Shown: positions 13,393-26,282, numbered from the stretch's first letter. The stretch is 64,000 bases of DNA from Cacajao melanocephalus (GCA_963573385.1 CAUYLG010066009.1:19236-83235), one strand, 5' to 3'. Numbers and translations: made by a program. Notes: generated from the letters alone by a model not told the origin.

Positions 13393-14000
13393 TTGTTGAT
13401 TTTCTTCCAGAAAATTGCTCATGTATTCTGCAGGGAATGAGGAGCGTAATGTCCCTAGGGTTTCTCTCAAGGATAGTGAAACTCACGTGCTATAAGATGA
13501 AAAATAAGAAGTTTGGGGACCATAATGTAAATGGTAAATATCTTTCGTTTGGAAATTTTCATTGATCCTCACTACAATTTCTATTTGATTCTGCATGTGA
13601 TAGGTATAAGCCTTGATTCTGTATGATTCTTCTGAGTCTGAGCTCAGAAATCATAGCCTTCTTTAAAATAAGCTGAACATACTTATTTCATCCAAATACT
13701 TATTTCTTTTCTTGAAACAGGGTTAACTTTGACTCAGAAAGCTTTCACGCATATTTCCAATTATCAAAATAATTTGGTTAGGCATAGTGCTCCTAATGAA
13801 AAAAATACAGAATCATTTAAAGATGATTTGGTGTTCATTATTGTCAGATGCATATTTGTTTCTTAGACAAGAGAAAAAGAGAGAGGTAGAGAATTGTTTT
13901 AAACATAAAGCTAGGTATAGTTAATAAACTTAAAAATCTTTAGACTTTTAAAACTGTTTTAAAAAATGTCCCCACAGAAACATATAAATGGTTCAAACAG
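13393..14000. other. CACNA1D intron 3, no gene seen
   Basis: Non-coding AT-rich sequence with nothing recognised. Confidence 0.5.
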
Positions 14001-14010
14001 AAGAACATTT

Positions 14011-14300
<290 letters not shown>

Positions 14301-14310
14301 AAGAACATTT

Positions 14311-15899
14311 ATTTTATTAAAAAGTATATAGTTTTCAATATTGCTTTATTAATTAGATGTTTTAATACTACTGAATACAGCATTTCAGTAATATCCTTTT
14401 CCTCAGTAAATACCAGCAGGACTATATAAAAATAATGCCTTAACATCTTTGAAACTGCACAATTTTAAATAAAGAGACCACTTCTCCCCTAACAATTTTT
14501 AAGGGAGTAGAGATTTCCAAATGACAAATAAGTTTATCAAAAACCATAATGGATTACAAATTATGAAAAAGTATAAAATTCCTTGTGAATAAAACTGCAT
14601 TTTTGGTAATTATCATAGAAATGACTTATGTGGCTGACTGGTAGAGGTAGAATAAACTTTAAGCCAATAAAAATTTGATAAAAAGAAACATTTCTCTCCT
14701 TTATAATTGCTCTCTCCACGTTAATCATTATGACAAATGGATTCATTATTTGGTTCAAATGAACACATTTCTAACATGAATTCTTACTGACCTTATCTAG
14801 TCAACTTTCAGGAAGATACAAGCTTAGTTCTAATGAATATTTATGTCCTGCACAATCTCGTGGGGTGACTATGTCATTAGTGAGATCATGTAACTCTCTT
14901 TGGCTTGCAGGATAAATGTCAATAAAAGTAACAGCCCCATGAAATTGGAAGGCACATTAACTGCTTTCCTGAAGGAGGCATATAAGAGGTCATTCTGAGA
15001 GTGCTGTGACTTTACAGTGGCCTATGGAAAATGGCCACATAATTCAAAGAAAGTATGAAAGTTTGGGCTGCCCTTTTAGGAGAATACATCAATATTTCAT
15101 TGAAACTAAAGATTGAATCTGTTATTAAAAAAAGAAAGAAAGAAAGAAAGAAAAAGCAGAACAGGAGACAGGGCAGGGGTGTTTGTGGCCTGGGGAAGAA
15201 AGTGGTAATGAAAACACAAAAGGTGAGGCTAATGAAGTGTGCTGAGCATGACCCTGACTTTCTATCAGTTGCCACTGCTTGAAACCTGAACTCCCAATAT
15301 GCGATTTCTGGGAGACCAAGGTTCTTGCTGTCTCTGAAAGTGGTTTGCTTTAAACCACACTTCCTGATGAAGAGAGCGATGAGAGTCTTTCAACTTTTCA
15401 AGGTCTCAGTGAAGTAGAAATGTCGAAAACATCCTTCTCCAGTCTCTCCCACTTATTTTAGTTGCCAGACCAATCCCTTGGTTTGGATTTCTGTAAAAGT
15501 AGTTTTTGGAACACAGATTTGGACACAGGCGTTGGCTAGTTCATCCAAAAGGCACAAGTGAGGAAGTGGGGAACTGAAACAGGGAAGGAAGCAAAGAGGA
15601 TATGAAGGCGTAGGTTGTCGTTGGGCTCAATTCTGCTGATGACCTCCTAGTAGGATGGAGAACCTGGGCTTTATCTCCCCTGTTCTCTCACCCTTTGGCT
15701 GGGCATTGCTCCTAGGGGTGTTATCTTCCTGGCATTTCTTCCATGGCCAGGAATGTCTGGCTGACAAACTACAGTGATGCTGGGGAACCCTAAAGCAGAG
15801 AGAAGAGCCCCTAGTGGTGGGAAACTGCCATGAAGCTGAGGGAATAAAACCTTTCGGGTCAATGAAGAACCTTTTGGAAATCCTAGCATGGGAAAAGGT
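14311..15899. other. CACNA1D intron 3 with an (AAAG)n run, no gene seen
   Basis: Non-coding sequence with a short (AAAG)n microsatellite at about 15127-15155. The overlapping ORFs at 15627-15905 (minus strand) look like chance frames, or perhaps the 5' part of the LTR that follows. Confidence 0.5.
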
Positions 15900-16335
15900 C
15901 AACACGCATACTTCACATATCAGAAGGCTGTGTTCAAAGTATCAGCTGTTCAACCATATTCCAATACTGCTTGCAAGTTCAATAGAAACTAGGAAACAAA
16001 CACGAGGAGAGATTAGGTGACTCATGGTCACAAGTCGTCTCCCCACCCAGGACTAGGGGGGCAAACATCAGCAACTCAGAATTACTGGGGATATAAGCCC
16101 AGGTGGCCCTGACCAACGACATCAACCCACTCGGATCTCCTTCCAGTCTGTGGAAGCTTTATCTTCCCTTGTTCTGTAAATTGCATCGCTGCTCACTCTC
16201 TCGGTCCGTGAACTCTTGTTTGGAGCTGGAACACTCACCGTGGGGGTAAGGCTGTCTGCTCGATTCTTCAAGCAAGGGAAGCCAAGAACCTGAGCCCGGA
16301 GCCCAAGCTGTGGATCTGGTTACAAAGCTAAGGAC
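15900..16335 (+). repeat. Probable ERV class I LTR, 3' portion
   Basis: The segment reads like an LTR R/U5 region: tactggggatataagcccag (TATA-like), then ttctgtaaattgcatcgctg, tggagctggaacactcaccg and tgtggatctggttacaaag. The left boundary is uncertain and the family is not named. Confidence 0.45.
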
Positions 16336-16589
16336 TTTTTTGCAGGGTAGCCCTGAAAAAATTCAGACGACTGGAGGGGCTATAAAGGTACAGCTATTTT
16401 CTTTTCAGCAACTTTAAGCACGAGGAGAAGAGTAACATTATATAATTCCTCCATGGTTCTTGTTTTGATTGTCTGACAAATAGAATAAATGTCCCCTTAA
16501 TGCACCTTTCTTTTCCATTGATAGTGCTGTGACATTTTCTGCTTCAGTTTTCTCATCTGTAACATGGAGATAAACAATAATGTATATAT

Positions 16590-16795
16590 AGGGCTGCCAG
16601 AAAAAAAATACAGAAAATTCAGTTAAATTTGAATTTTTTACAAGAACAAATAATTTTTAGTATAAATATGTCCCATGCAATATTTGAGACATACTAAAAA
16701 ATATATTGTTTATATTAAATTTAAATGTAACTGAATTTAAATTTCAGTTACATTTAAATTTTCTGTATTTTTGTTTGCAAATCTGAAAACTCTAT
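16590..16795. repeat. Palindromic MITE-like element
   Basis: The two halves are rough inverted complements around a centre near 16690: gccag...tacagaaaattcagttaa on the left, cagttacatttaaattttct...gcaaatctg on the right. Inside the right half lies a perfect 19-bp-arm inverted repeat (16717-16735 with 16743-16761, 7-nt loop). A shorter relative is at 61706-61845. It is probably an ancient non-autonomous DNA transposon, family not named. Confidence 0.6.
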
Positions 16796-18499
16796 TAATA
16801 TAAATAGACATATTGTAAATAATGATATATAAAAACATATGATAATATTACAAACTATAAACATTGAAATTATAATAGAATCAGCATTGTACACTGAAAG
16901 TACATTACTTTTACGTTAATAACTTTGTGATACTGGGCGCGTTCTTGCTTTATGCTTCAATATTCTTGTCTGTAAAACGAAGATTAAAAAATGGTCATTG
17001 AGAGTTTATCTGCTAGTATGTGTAAAACTACTGGCGCAAAATTAGAGTATAGTGGATAATAGGTTATTAAATGTCTGGCTTATAGTGATCGTTGAAGCCA
17101 TTCTACAGAGAGTAATGTCTATGCTTCTAATTTTCATTTTTTTAAAAGATATAAATGGAATTGAGAGAGACAGTGCAGTTATTCCTGATAAAAATTTTAG
17201 AATGAAGTTACCCTACCAGAAGAGAGGAGTTTGATGTTTGATGTTTCCTTCAATTTTCAGTTGAAAGACATTATTCCTTACTAGTAAAGTATATTTGTGC
17301 AGATTTTCATTTGATGGTTGAGAAAATAAGAGTTAAAGATCAGAATAATTGTTCTATTGCATTTTCCTTGTCAGGTATAGTTACCTTCCCACAAATTAGC
17401 ACAATGATACATAATTTCTTTTCTAGCTATTTATTTTATCTTAAAAACAGTTTGGTTTTAGTGGTTTTTATAAAATTAACAGGCATAAGTTAATGAAACT
17501 ACATTTTTACCACCTACAATGACATGCAATGACTTTCACAGCAGAACGTTGTGATAACAGGCATGTATCAGCAGTCATGCCCACTTGGATTGGATGCTGG
17601 CCGAAAATAACTTGTGTTTAATTCTGCTTTCACTATGAAATAGGCCAGTAAGGCAGGAGGAAATAAAAATAAACTAGCCTGATTTCAGCTCCCACATATA
17701 AAAAGTTTGGAAGTAATAATTTCCATTCTTACAAGAAGGAAAAGCTATCACTTCTTAAAATCCATCAATTACTTCTTAAACACATTAGAGGACAGAGGTC
17801 ACAGGGTAAACTGCCACACCAAAATCTGGAGACAGGTGATTCACAAAGTTACAGGAAAGATCAGCTTATACCTACTATATACCCTTATTCATAAAAAATA
17901 AAAAGAAGTTTCTGGAGCCATTAACTGGTAGGAAAACTTAAATAGCGATTTTGCCTAATTGTTGGAAGCTGAGTATTGAACAGTGTGGTAAGAAACTCCT
18001 GGAGGCTTCAGTCACTGGGGGTAATGGGGAGGCTTTAACTCCAGGAAACCCACCAGGTTGTCATAGTGAAGATCCTAGAATGAGCTCTTTTTGGTTCTGC
18101 TAGGGGGAAGGGAAGAATAACCCTTGTGAAATATACCCAGAACTTAATCTCTTCAGGGAAAAGCCTTTTGCCACAGCTTTATCCCATGTAAGGGAAGGAC
18201 ATTTATTCAGTTCTAGCCCACTCTAGTCTTCGTGTCTCTACCAAGGAGAGCAAAGAGTCAATAGGGGTCAGAGACTTAAAGAAATATATTGGAAATACTA
18301 AGACAAGGAAGGAAGTAGAGGGCAGGGAGAAAAAATTATACTGCTAGAGAAATACCTGTAAAGGTCCTAGCCTTGAGAGCCAGGGCCATTAAGTGATTGA
18401 GATTTAATTAAAAGATTGTAGAATGCTGCCTCCAACAAACATAACTTAATAAATCACACCAACAGGACTCTGTTATAACACTGTATGTATTACATACAG
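16796..18499. other. CACNA1D intron 3, no gene seen
   Basis: Non-coding AT-rich sequence. It contains the first copy (17895-17931) of a 37-bp direct repeat whose second copy is at 18524-18560, and a perfect 9-bp-arm palindrome at 18481-18499 (ctgtatgta / tacatacag). Confidence 0.5.
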
Positions 18500-19562
18500 C
18501 AAATAGCTACCAGATAGTCATAGAAAATAAAAAGATGTTTCTGGAGCCATTAACTGGTAGATGCTCAGACTCTTTCTGAGGAGAAATTTAAAAGCCCAAA
18601 GTCAATGAGGGGAGACAAAAGTAAAGACCCCGGAGTAATTTTAAGACTTGACACCTCTAGCTACAGCAAACACTAAACCTACCTCAACTCCTGTATAATT
18701 AACATGACCCCTCAACTAAAGGATTATTTATGTCAATTTCTGTTACCTGATATGACATATCTGGCTTTAAATAGAAAAAAAATTACAAGATATGCCCCCC
18801 AAAAGGAAGAAAAATATAGTCTGAGAGACAAAGCAATTATCAGAACCAAACTGAGATATAACACAGTTGTTGAAATTATCAGACAGGGAATTTAAAGTAA
18901 CTATGATTAAGATATTAAGTGTTCCAATAGAGAAAGTAGATAACATGTAAGAACAGATCAATGTAAGATGATAGGAAAAACTCTGAGAAATAATATGGAA
19001 GAAATAACAGAAATAAAAGACACTGTAAAAGAAACGAACGACTCCTTTGATGGGTTCATTAGAGGACCTGACGCAGAACAAACAAGGCTAAGTGGGTTCG
19101 AAGACAAGTCAAGAGAAACTTCTCAAACTGAAATGCAAAGAGAATAACGCATGTAAAAACAGTGTAAAACATCCAAGAGCTTTGGGACAATTCTAAAAGG
19201 TGTAACATACATATACCTCTAATACCACTGAAGGGGAGAAAATATAATTTCTTTTCTCAGGGCTCATAAGTTCTTAGTTGAGACACTCCAGAAAACAAAA
19301 ATCAGATTAACAAGAGGAAAAACAGCAGAAGTTTATTGACACCTGCTGTATCCATTATATGGGCAAGACGCTTCAAAAGATCAACAAATCCAAAGATGCC
19401 ATTTTTGAAAAAACTAGTAAAATAGACTGCAAACTAGACTAATAAAGAAGAAAAGAGAGGAGGTTCAAATAAACATAATCAGAAATGATAAGGGAGATGT
19501 TACCACTGGCCCCATAGAAAAACAAACAACCATCAGAGAATATTATAAGTTTCAGCTGAAGG
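18500..19562 (+). repeat. L1M LINE, ORF1 and ORF2 fragments
   Basis: From about 18700 to 19245 the sequence matches a diverged L1M 5' region and ORF1 (ttatcagacagggaatttaa, atgtaagaacagatcaatgt, gaaacttctcaaactgaaat). From 19375 to 19562 it matches ORF2 (agatcaacaaatccaaag ... aataaagaagaaaagagagg ... accatcagagaatattata). The 19251-19374 piece between them is not L1-like and may be an old insertion. All frames are broken. Confidence 0.7.
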
Positions 19563-19564
19563 CA

Positions 19565-20085
19565 GCCTAGATCCCCTTTACATTTAGTTAATAAGTAAAG
19601 CAAATAGCTAGGGTATGTGGGGGAGTTTACCTAACTAACTTAATTACTCATGTGGTCTTAGGACTAACCTTTGAGCTGGATGGCCCTCTTGGAGGGAGGT
19701 TAACTAGGGATATTATCAACTAATGGTGTTTGCTTTGGCCATCAGAACCTGGCCTTTAATCTTTCTCTACAAGTGTGTTGACTTATAGCCTTTGTTATTA
19801 AATCTATATTGAATAAATGGGAAAGGGACGAGCTTGTGAGTGTTATGTAGCTGTGATCTCTCTCTGAGTTAAGCTCACAATGCCTTGGCCCACTTGTTCA
19901 CTGTATTCTGTGTTTGAGTGTATTTATTCATCCATTGCAGAATCAGAGTTTGCAGGAGGGACCCCCACAGGTGGGTCATGACCCCAACATGATCAACGTC
20001 ACAATTTTCTCCTGTTTGGAATGGCTGTAATTACCCAATGCCTGCACCCTAGTTATATCCAGGAAGTGATTAACTTGCTTTTGAT
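19565..20085 (+). repeat. Probable class II-like ERV LTR
   Basis: LTR-like features are attgaataaatgggaaaggg (AATAAA), tgatctctctctgagttaag, gcccacttgttcactgtatt and tgagtgtatttattcatcca, followed by a gcagaatc-type end. The style fits ERVK-like LTRs, but the assignment is tentative and the 5' boundary is vague. Confidence 0.45.
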
Positions 20086-20089
20086 TTTA

Positions 20090-20627
20090 CAGGCTTGTTG
20101 GTGGAGGGGACTTGCCTTGTCTCAGAGGAGACTTTGGACTTGGACTTTTGGGTTAATGCTGGAATGAGTTTAGACTTTGGGGAACTGTTGGGAAGGCATG
20201 ATTCCATTTTGAAATGTGAGGACATGAGATTTGAGAGGGGCCAGGGGTTGAATCATATGGTTTGGCTATGTCCCCACCCAAATCTAATCTTGAATTGTAG
20301 TTCCCATAACCCCCATGTGTCATGGGAGGGACCTGGTGGAAAGTAATTGAATCACTGAGGCAGTTACCTCCATGCTGTTTTTGTGATAGTGAGTAAGTTC
20401 TCATGAGATATGACTGGTTTTATAAGGGGCTTATAACCCTTTTGCTCAGCACTTTTCTCTCTGCTGCCATGTGAAGAAAGATGTGTTTGCTTCCCCTTCT
20501 GCCATGATTGTAAGTTTCCTGAGGCCTCCCTAGCCATGAGGAACCATGAGTCAATTAAACCTCTTTCCTTTATAAATACCCTAGTCTCGGGTATGTCCTT
20601 ATAGCTGTGTGAGAACAGACTAATACA
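20090..20627 (+). repeat. THE1 element: 3' internal end plus 3' LTR
   Basis: The 20090-20250 part matches the non-coding 3' end of THE1 internal sequence (ggacttttgggttaatgctg, tgttgggaaggcatgattcc). The LTR runs from about 20253 (atatggtttggctatgtccc) to 20627 (gaacagactaataca). No 5' LTR or further internal sequence is found, so the element is truncated on its left side. Confidence 0.85.
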
Positions 20628-20757
20628 GATGAGTTAGTAGGTGTAGCAAACCACCATGGCACACATTTACCTACATAACAAACATGCACATCCTGCACAT
20701 GTATCCTGGAACTTAAAATAAAAGAAAATTAAATTAAAAAATAAAAAGTCTAAAAGT
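20628..20757 (+). repeat. L1 3' terminus with A-rich tail
   Basis: gatgagttagtaggtgtagc and the following caaaccaccatggcacac are the typical L1 3' UTR end, followed by ggaacttaaaataaaag and an A-rich tail. It is separated from its own upstream part by the THE1 LTR. Confidence 0.85.
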
Positions 20758-21445
20758 AAAAGATGCTGGGGAGGTTGTGGAGAAAAAGGAATGCTTTTAC
20801 ATGTTTGGTGGGGGGTGTAAATTAGTTCAGCCTTTGTGGAAAACAGTGTTGGCAATTCATCAAGGACGTAAAGAGAGAAATACCATTCAACCTAGCAGTC
20901 TGATTACTGGGTATGTACCTGAGGGAATATAAGTGGTTCTTTTATAAAGACACATGCACAAGTATGTTTACTGCAGCAGCAGAGAGATGGAATTAACCTA
21001 AATGCCCATCAGAGAAAGATCTATCCAACAATGATAGAGAGGATAAATAGAATATGGTATACACATACCATGGAATACTATGCAGCCAGAGAAAGGAATG
21101 AGATCATCCTTTGCAGGGACATGGATGGAACTGGAGGTCATTATCATTGGCAAACTAATGAAGAAACAGAAAACCAAATACCACATGTTCTCACTTATAA
21201 GTGGGAGCTAAATGATGAGAACACATGAACACATGGTGAAGAACAACACACACTGGGGCCTGTTGGAGGGTGGGGAGTGAGAAGAAGGAGAAGATTGGGA
21301 AGAATAGCTAGTAGATGGTAGGCTTCATACCTGGGCAATGGAATGATCTATGCAGCAGACTGCCATGGCACACATTTACCTATGTAACAAACCTCCACAT
21401 CCTGCATGCACATGTGCCCTGGAACTTAAAATGAAACTTGGAAAT
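20758..21445 (+). repeat. L1P/L1MA LINE, 5'-truncated 3' end
   Basis: ORF2 C-terminal region and 3' UTR in sense: gatgctggggaggttgtgga, ccatggaatactatgcagcc, gggacatggatggaactgga, tgttctcacttataagtggg and a terminal tgccctggaacttaaaatga. It carries internal stops. Confidence 0.9.
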
Positions 21446-22050
21446 TTTAACAAATGTGTTATATTTGCATATAACCAATGCTCATCCTCTCTTATACTTT
21501 CAATCATCTTTAGATTATGATATCTAAAAGAATGTAAATGCTATGTAAATATTCTGTTATTTTTCTTGTATTATTTGATTGGTACATTGTTTTTATTGGT
21601 TCTTTTTTGAACATTTTCAAAACCTTTGAAAATATTTGTTGAATCTGTAGATGTGAAACCTGTGGACTATAAGGGTCAACTGAATTTTTAAAATAATGTA
21701 ATTTGATTTCATGCCCTCTTAAGCAGAAAATAATTGAAGGCAAATTTCACTTTTTGGATGCCCCAGGATCATAATTATAAACACATGTCAATGCACCAGT
21801 GGTGATGCAGTGTTGACCCTTTCAATAGCAGGACCTCAACCGTGTCTACTACTGTCAGGTTAGTACCCTCTAGAAGCCCTTCCAATATAGTTTCTGTGGG
21901 GCTGCACCACTGTGCAAACCATTATTTTTAAGTTCTTAGTTTTTGATATTATGAAAAAAGTCATAATATTTGGAGGGATAAGGAAGGAAGGAGGGCTGGT
22001 ACCCATACTGACATGGTATCTAATATATGCCAGGCCTTGAGCTTAGTAGT
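21446..22050. other. CACNA1D intron 3, no gene seen
   Basis: Non-coding sequence with nothing recognised. Confidence 0.5.
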
Positions 22051-22452
22051 GTATTAGTCCATCAGGGCTGCCATAAGTAAATACCATAGACTACGGGGCT
22101 TAAACAGCAGAAATATATATATATATCTCTAACATCATCACATGTGTCATGGGGAAAGGTAGAGAAGAGAGAGGGAGAAAGAGAGAGAAAGAGAGGGAAA
22201 GAGTGAAGAGAGGAGTAAGAGAGGGAGAGGAAAAAGAAGATAGAGGGAGGGAGAGAGAAGAATGGAAACAGAACATGTGAGCTTTCTAATGTCTCTTCTT
22301 ATAAGGTCATTAATCTCATTGATCAGAACCCCATACTTATATCTCAATTAACCTTCGTTACCTCCATAGAAGTCCCTTCTGCAACTGTAGTCACATTGGG
22401 AATTCAGGCTTCAGTATGTAAATTTGTGGGGAAACATCTTGTTATTCCACCT
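22051..22452 (-). repeat. MaLR-like LTR, interrupted by a GA-rich tract
   Basis: It opens with gtattagtccatcagggctg and continues with ataccatagactacggggct on the plus strand, the antisense start of a common LTR-like family. It resumes with tgtctcttcttataaggtca and agtcacattgggaattcagg. A purine-rich (GA)n-like tract occupies about 22155-22262. The family assignment is uncertain. Confidence 0.55.
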
Positions 22453-22599
22453 TTCAGTCCTGAGGCTCAGACGTCATTATTCACACATTCAGATGAGGGT
22501 CAGAAAGTTGAGGGGCATACTGAAGTTTAGAGAGCTACTACAGGTCCAAGCTGGGAATTTAATTTAGATATTTCAACTCCACATTTCTCTCTTATTATG

Positions 22600-23235
22600 A
22601 CATTTATTGTGATAACCAGGAATAGTACCTAGTCTTTCAGTTGTTCAAGCTACTAACCTCAGCCTCAATTTGGACATTTTTCTAATGTATAGTATCTTCC
22701 TTCTCTATCCAATTCATCACTACGTCTAAATATCTCTCAAGTCAAGCCCATTTTCCAACATTATTATTGTCACCTTTACCAAGTCCACCCTCTTTGCTGT
22801 GAATTAATGCGAAACCTTCACAACTAATCCCACCACCTTCCATCTTGCCCAGTGTATATCACCCTCATACCTACAACCTAACTGATCTTCCTAGAATGCA
22901 AATCTGATAGTCACTTCCACTTAAACACTTCTTGATGAGCTAATGCTTTAGAAAAAAGTTCAGATTTCTTCATTCAGCATATAAGGCTCTTCATGATCTG
23001 TTTCTCATGATCTGTCACTTGAGGATGGTTGCACATCCTTCTGCTTCTTTCTGGAATACTGTTTTCCATGTTCTTCATATGGAGAGCCTTTGCTTATCCT
23101 TCAAACTCATTTTCAATGTCTCTTGCATTAAAAAGGCTTTCCTAATCCTATCTCTGTCTAGGCTAGACAACTCTCCTCTGTGTTCTTTGATTTCATTGTC
23201 ATAAGTTCCATACTGTGTAGAGATTTAACATTGAA
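22600..23235 (+). repeat. L2 LINE fragment
   Basis: Diverged L2 in sense orientation: tctgatagtcacttccactt, ataaggctcttcatgatctg and tttctggaatactgttttcc follow the L2 3' consensus order. It lacks the terminal tail. Confidence 0.7.
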
Positions 23236-23470
23236 CTGCCTGAATGACCCACAAAATTGTAACATTTTGATGCAGAAACTCTATTTTTGTAATATTTAGG
23301 TCTAGTTCTTACTCTATGTAATAGAGAAATACCTCGGAATACAAATGACTTAAACAAATTAGAAAAATATATTTTTTTAAATAAAAAAGGTAACTGGAGT
23401 TTAGGAAGTCTAAGACTTGTGGAATATCTTTTCATCATCAAGATGCAAACACTTTTATATTCTCACTTTA

Positions 23471-23640
23471 GTCTCTTTATCATGGATTGGTAAACTATAG
23501 GGTGGCCACCTGTTTTGCAAATAAAGTTTTATTGGAACACAGCCATGCCCATTCTTTCAGACATTGTCTATGTTGCTTTTCTGCTATAAGGGCAGTTGAG
23601 TAGTTGTAATAGACTCATGATCCACAAAGCCAATTGCTGT
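23471..23640 (+). repeat. Ancient interspersed repeat (DNA-transposon-like)
   Basis: Contains the widespread word aataaagttttattggaaca followed by cagccatgcccattc and gcagttgagtagttgtaata. I recognise this as an old mammalian interspersed repeat but cannot name it securely. A second fragment is at 35190-35298. Confidence 0.6.
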
Positions 23641-23737
23641 GTATTGGCTTCTTCGTTTGGAATCTTAGAGAAAAATTTTTTTAATGATCTTAATGTCACT
23701 TCGTGTTCCAAAATGGCTTCTGTAACTCCAGCAATTT

Positions 23738-23875
23738 TATTATTTTTAAAAATTTTTGTAGAGACAGGGTCTCACTATGATGCCCAGGCTGATCTCTAGC
23801 TCCTGGCCTCAAGCAATCCTCTCCCCCTGGCCTCTCAAAGTGTGGGATTACAGGCATGAGCCACCACACCTGGCC
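23738..23875 (-). repeat. Alu left-monomer fragment
   Basis: Antisense single Alu monomer: tttttgtagagacagggtct, then caagcaatcctctccccctg, ending ccaccacacctggcc. Its length and single-monomer form fit an FLAM or a half Alu. Confidence 0.9.
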
Positions 23876-25555
23876 AAATTCTTTTACATAACTGATCGAA
23901 GAAAGAAGGAAATCTAGAAATGCAGGCCACTCCCTTTTAGGAAACTTCTCAGAAGTTCCACACCACACTGCCCCTACATTTTGAGAACTGGCCAGAATTC
24001 AATAACATGGCTACCCCAAGCAGCAAAGGAAGCTAGGAGGTGTAGTCTTTTATTACATGCAGCAATATGCCCAACTAAATGCCGGCTAAGAAGAAGGGTT
24101 GGAGGGATGCTGTAGTAAATGATTAGCAGTCTCAGTCACAGTCTTATCAGAAATGTTCTCCCCAGCACCAAGAACCTAGCAGATGCTCAATAAACTTTTG
24201 ATGAACATAATTGTCTGTAAAGTGCTCAGTGCTGTTTATTTCCAGTGTTCAACCAGTGACTTCTGGCTTATGCTACAGATAGTGAAAGTTTCCAGAGGGT
24301 TCACCTCTGGGTAAGTAAGTTGTGGCTTCCATGAAAAGTGTTTCAGAAATTCCAGTGCTCCAGTTTGCATTTCCTTTCTGAACACTGTTTTTACTAGTGA
24401 TTTGTTTAAAACCATATATTTCAACTAGTAGTATAAAATATAATCATATAAACTGTATTAGAATCACTTCTTTGTTTTGATTTTTAAAAAAAGCTTTCTT
24501 TCCTAAGTAGATAAGATTGGTTGAGTTTAGTGAAGATGTTCTGGGTTAGGCATGCAGGAATGAGAGGAAAGACTAATGATCACTTTCTTGCATCAGTAGT
24601 GGAAGCAAAACTACTGAACAGGAGAAAGAAGATGCCTCAGCACTGTTTGGAAACCGTCTGTGGTTTCCAAAATCCTCAGTGTTTCTATGACAGTTTCCCT
24701 AGTTGCTTACAATGACTTTGGATGTGAATTCAAGCAGTGCGGTGGTCAGCAAATGTCTCTCACATACGGAATATAAAACCATGGGCTGTGACCGTGGGCT
24801 ATAATCCCACAGAGCCTCTCAACTTCTTATTTTCTTGTCTTCCTTTTACTCATCTTCTTGAAAAGAGATGCTGGGTGTGATTTTGGCTGGCACTTCTCTG
24901 ACCTCTGACAACATGGGCTCCTTAATGTCTACAGGTAAAGACTCAGCTATAATTTCACAACCTCTTTCTGCTTTGAGATACAGTTCTTTATGTAACGATT
25001 GCCTACTCTAAAGGGATCTTTTACAATGATTAGAGAGGCGGGTTATATTCTTTAATTACTTCTTAAGTGTGAATGAAGGCCGTGCTAGTCAAACAAATAG
25101 TCAAACAGAAGTGTGAGCGATGCTGGGCTGGCTGATACGGTCTGTCTGTGGATAGAGCACAGCCTGCCAATTCATTCTTTCCTCACCTTATGAACACTGC
25201 ATTGAAATTTTTTCCCCCCACATTTGTAGCTTTTAATTAGCTTTGAAATGATTCTGTGGTGGTTCAGTTTAAAGCCTGCCTTCTTCCTTCCATGATTCCT
25301 TTGGGACTAGTTGTTCATTAAAAAAAAAAGAACATTTTGCATTTTTATAGTGCTGTGCACTGGGCCATGGAGGGGCAGCAGATGTTCTTTCGTGCTCCCA
25401 CCCACGTATCCAAATGTGAATAATCTTGGTGCTCCTGGCAAACTTCTACCTCATACAGCATTACTCTTCTAGCATTGACAAAGACTTCATCCCACCAAAT
25501 GTTTGTGAGGAACAAATTCAAACAGTAACACATAATGGTAAAATGTACTTTATGT
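23876..25555. other. CACNA1D intron 3 with an L2 tail, no gene seen
   Basis: Mostly unrecognised sequence. The end of an L2 is visible at about 24150-24215 (cctagcagatgctcaataaa then cttttgatgaac). Confidence 0.5.
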
Positions 25556-25765
25556 AGCTGAAGGATCTCTCAACTTGAAATTAGATCACCATTGTGTGAC
25601 CTTGGGTAAATTTTTTATTCTTTCTTAGGCTTCAATTTTCTTGTATGTAAACGAAAGATGATACTATCCGCATTATAAGACTGTACTTGACATCCAACTA
25701 TTAACTTTTGTATTTGATTAGAATGTACAAAGTGTTTAGAGTCATTTTAAAAATGCTAAATATTT
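25556..25765 (+). repeat. MIR SINE
   Basis: The MIR core is readable: cattgtgtgaccttgggtaa, then ggcttcaattttcttgtatg and taaacgaaagatgatact. Confidence 0.7.
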
Positions 25766-26054
25766 GAAATAAATAGCTTTTCCTCCTTAGCGCTTCATTT
25801 TGACTTGTAGGACAATAGTCTTTCATCATCTTACTGATATTATGACTTCTTTATTTTCTTTAAATAACCGTATAACAGATTATTTCTTATGTATCCTTCT
25901 TTCTACCTATGTATACATCTATGTATCTATCTATCTAACCATCCTTAATATATGTATAGTAAATTATTGATTTTCTCCCATTTTGCTATTTAAAGATTTC
26001 ATAGAGGCTCTATTTGGTGTTTTGGGAAAATAAAGATAAATTAATTATGGGTAC

Positions 26055-26282
26055 TGTCTCTCAAAATATTGATGCTGCTGATAGTGGTACATGTGCTAGG
26101 AATTTATTTGCATTACTTCATTTAATCCTTCCAACCTCCATTTAAAGAGAAAGTACTGAGTTGGCAAGTTTTTACTCAAGGCCACACTAGCGATTTAGTG
26201 ACTAAATAGTGAGGGTAAGCTTAAATTCAAGTCTGAGCTTTCCAATACCAAACACTTAGTCCTAACCACTGAACAATATTTC
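26055..26282 (-). repeat. MIR SINE
   Basis: Antisense MIR: gtgctaggaatttatttgca, cttcatttaatccttccaac, actcaaggccacactagcga and a final cctaaccactgaacaat. Confidence 0.7.

Noticed and set aside
22155..22262. Purine-rich GA tract considered as a CRISPR-like or satellite array
   Set aside because: It is irregular (GA)n low-complexity sequence inside an LTR-like repeat, without fixed units or spacers.
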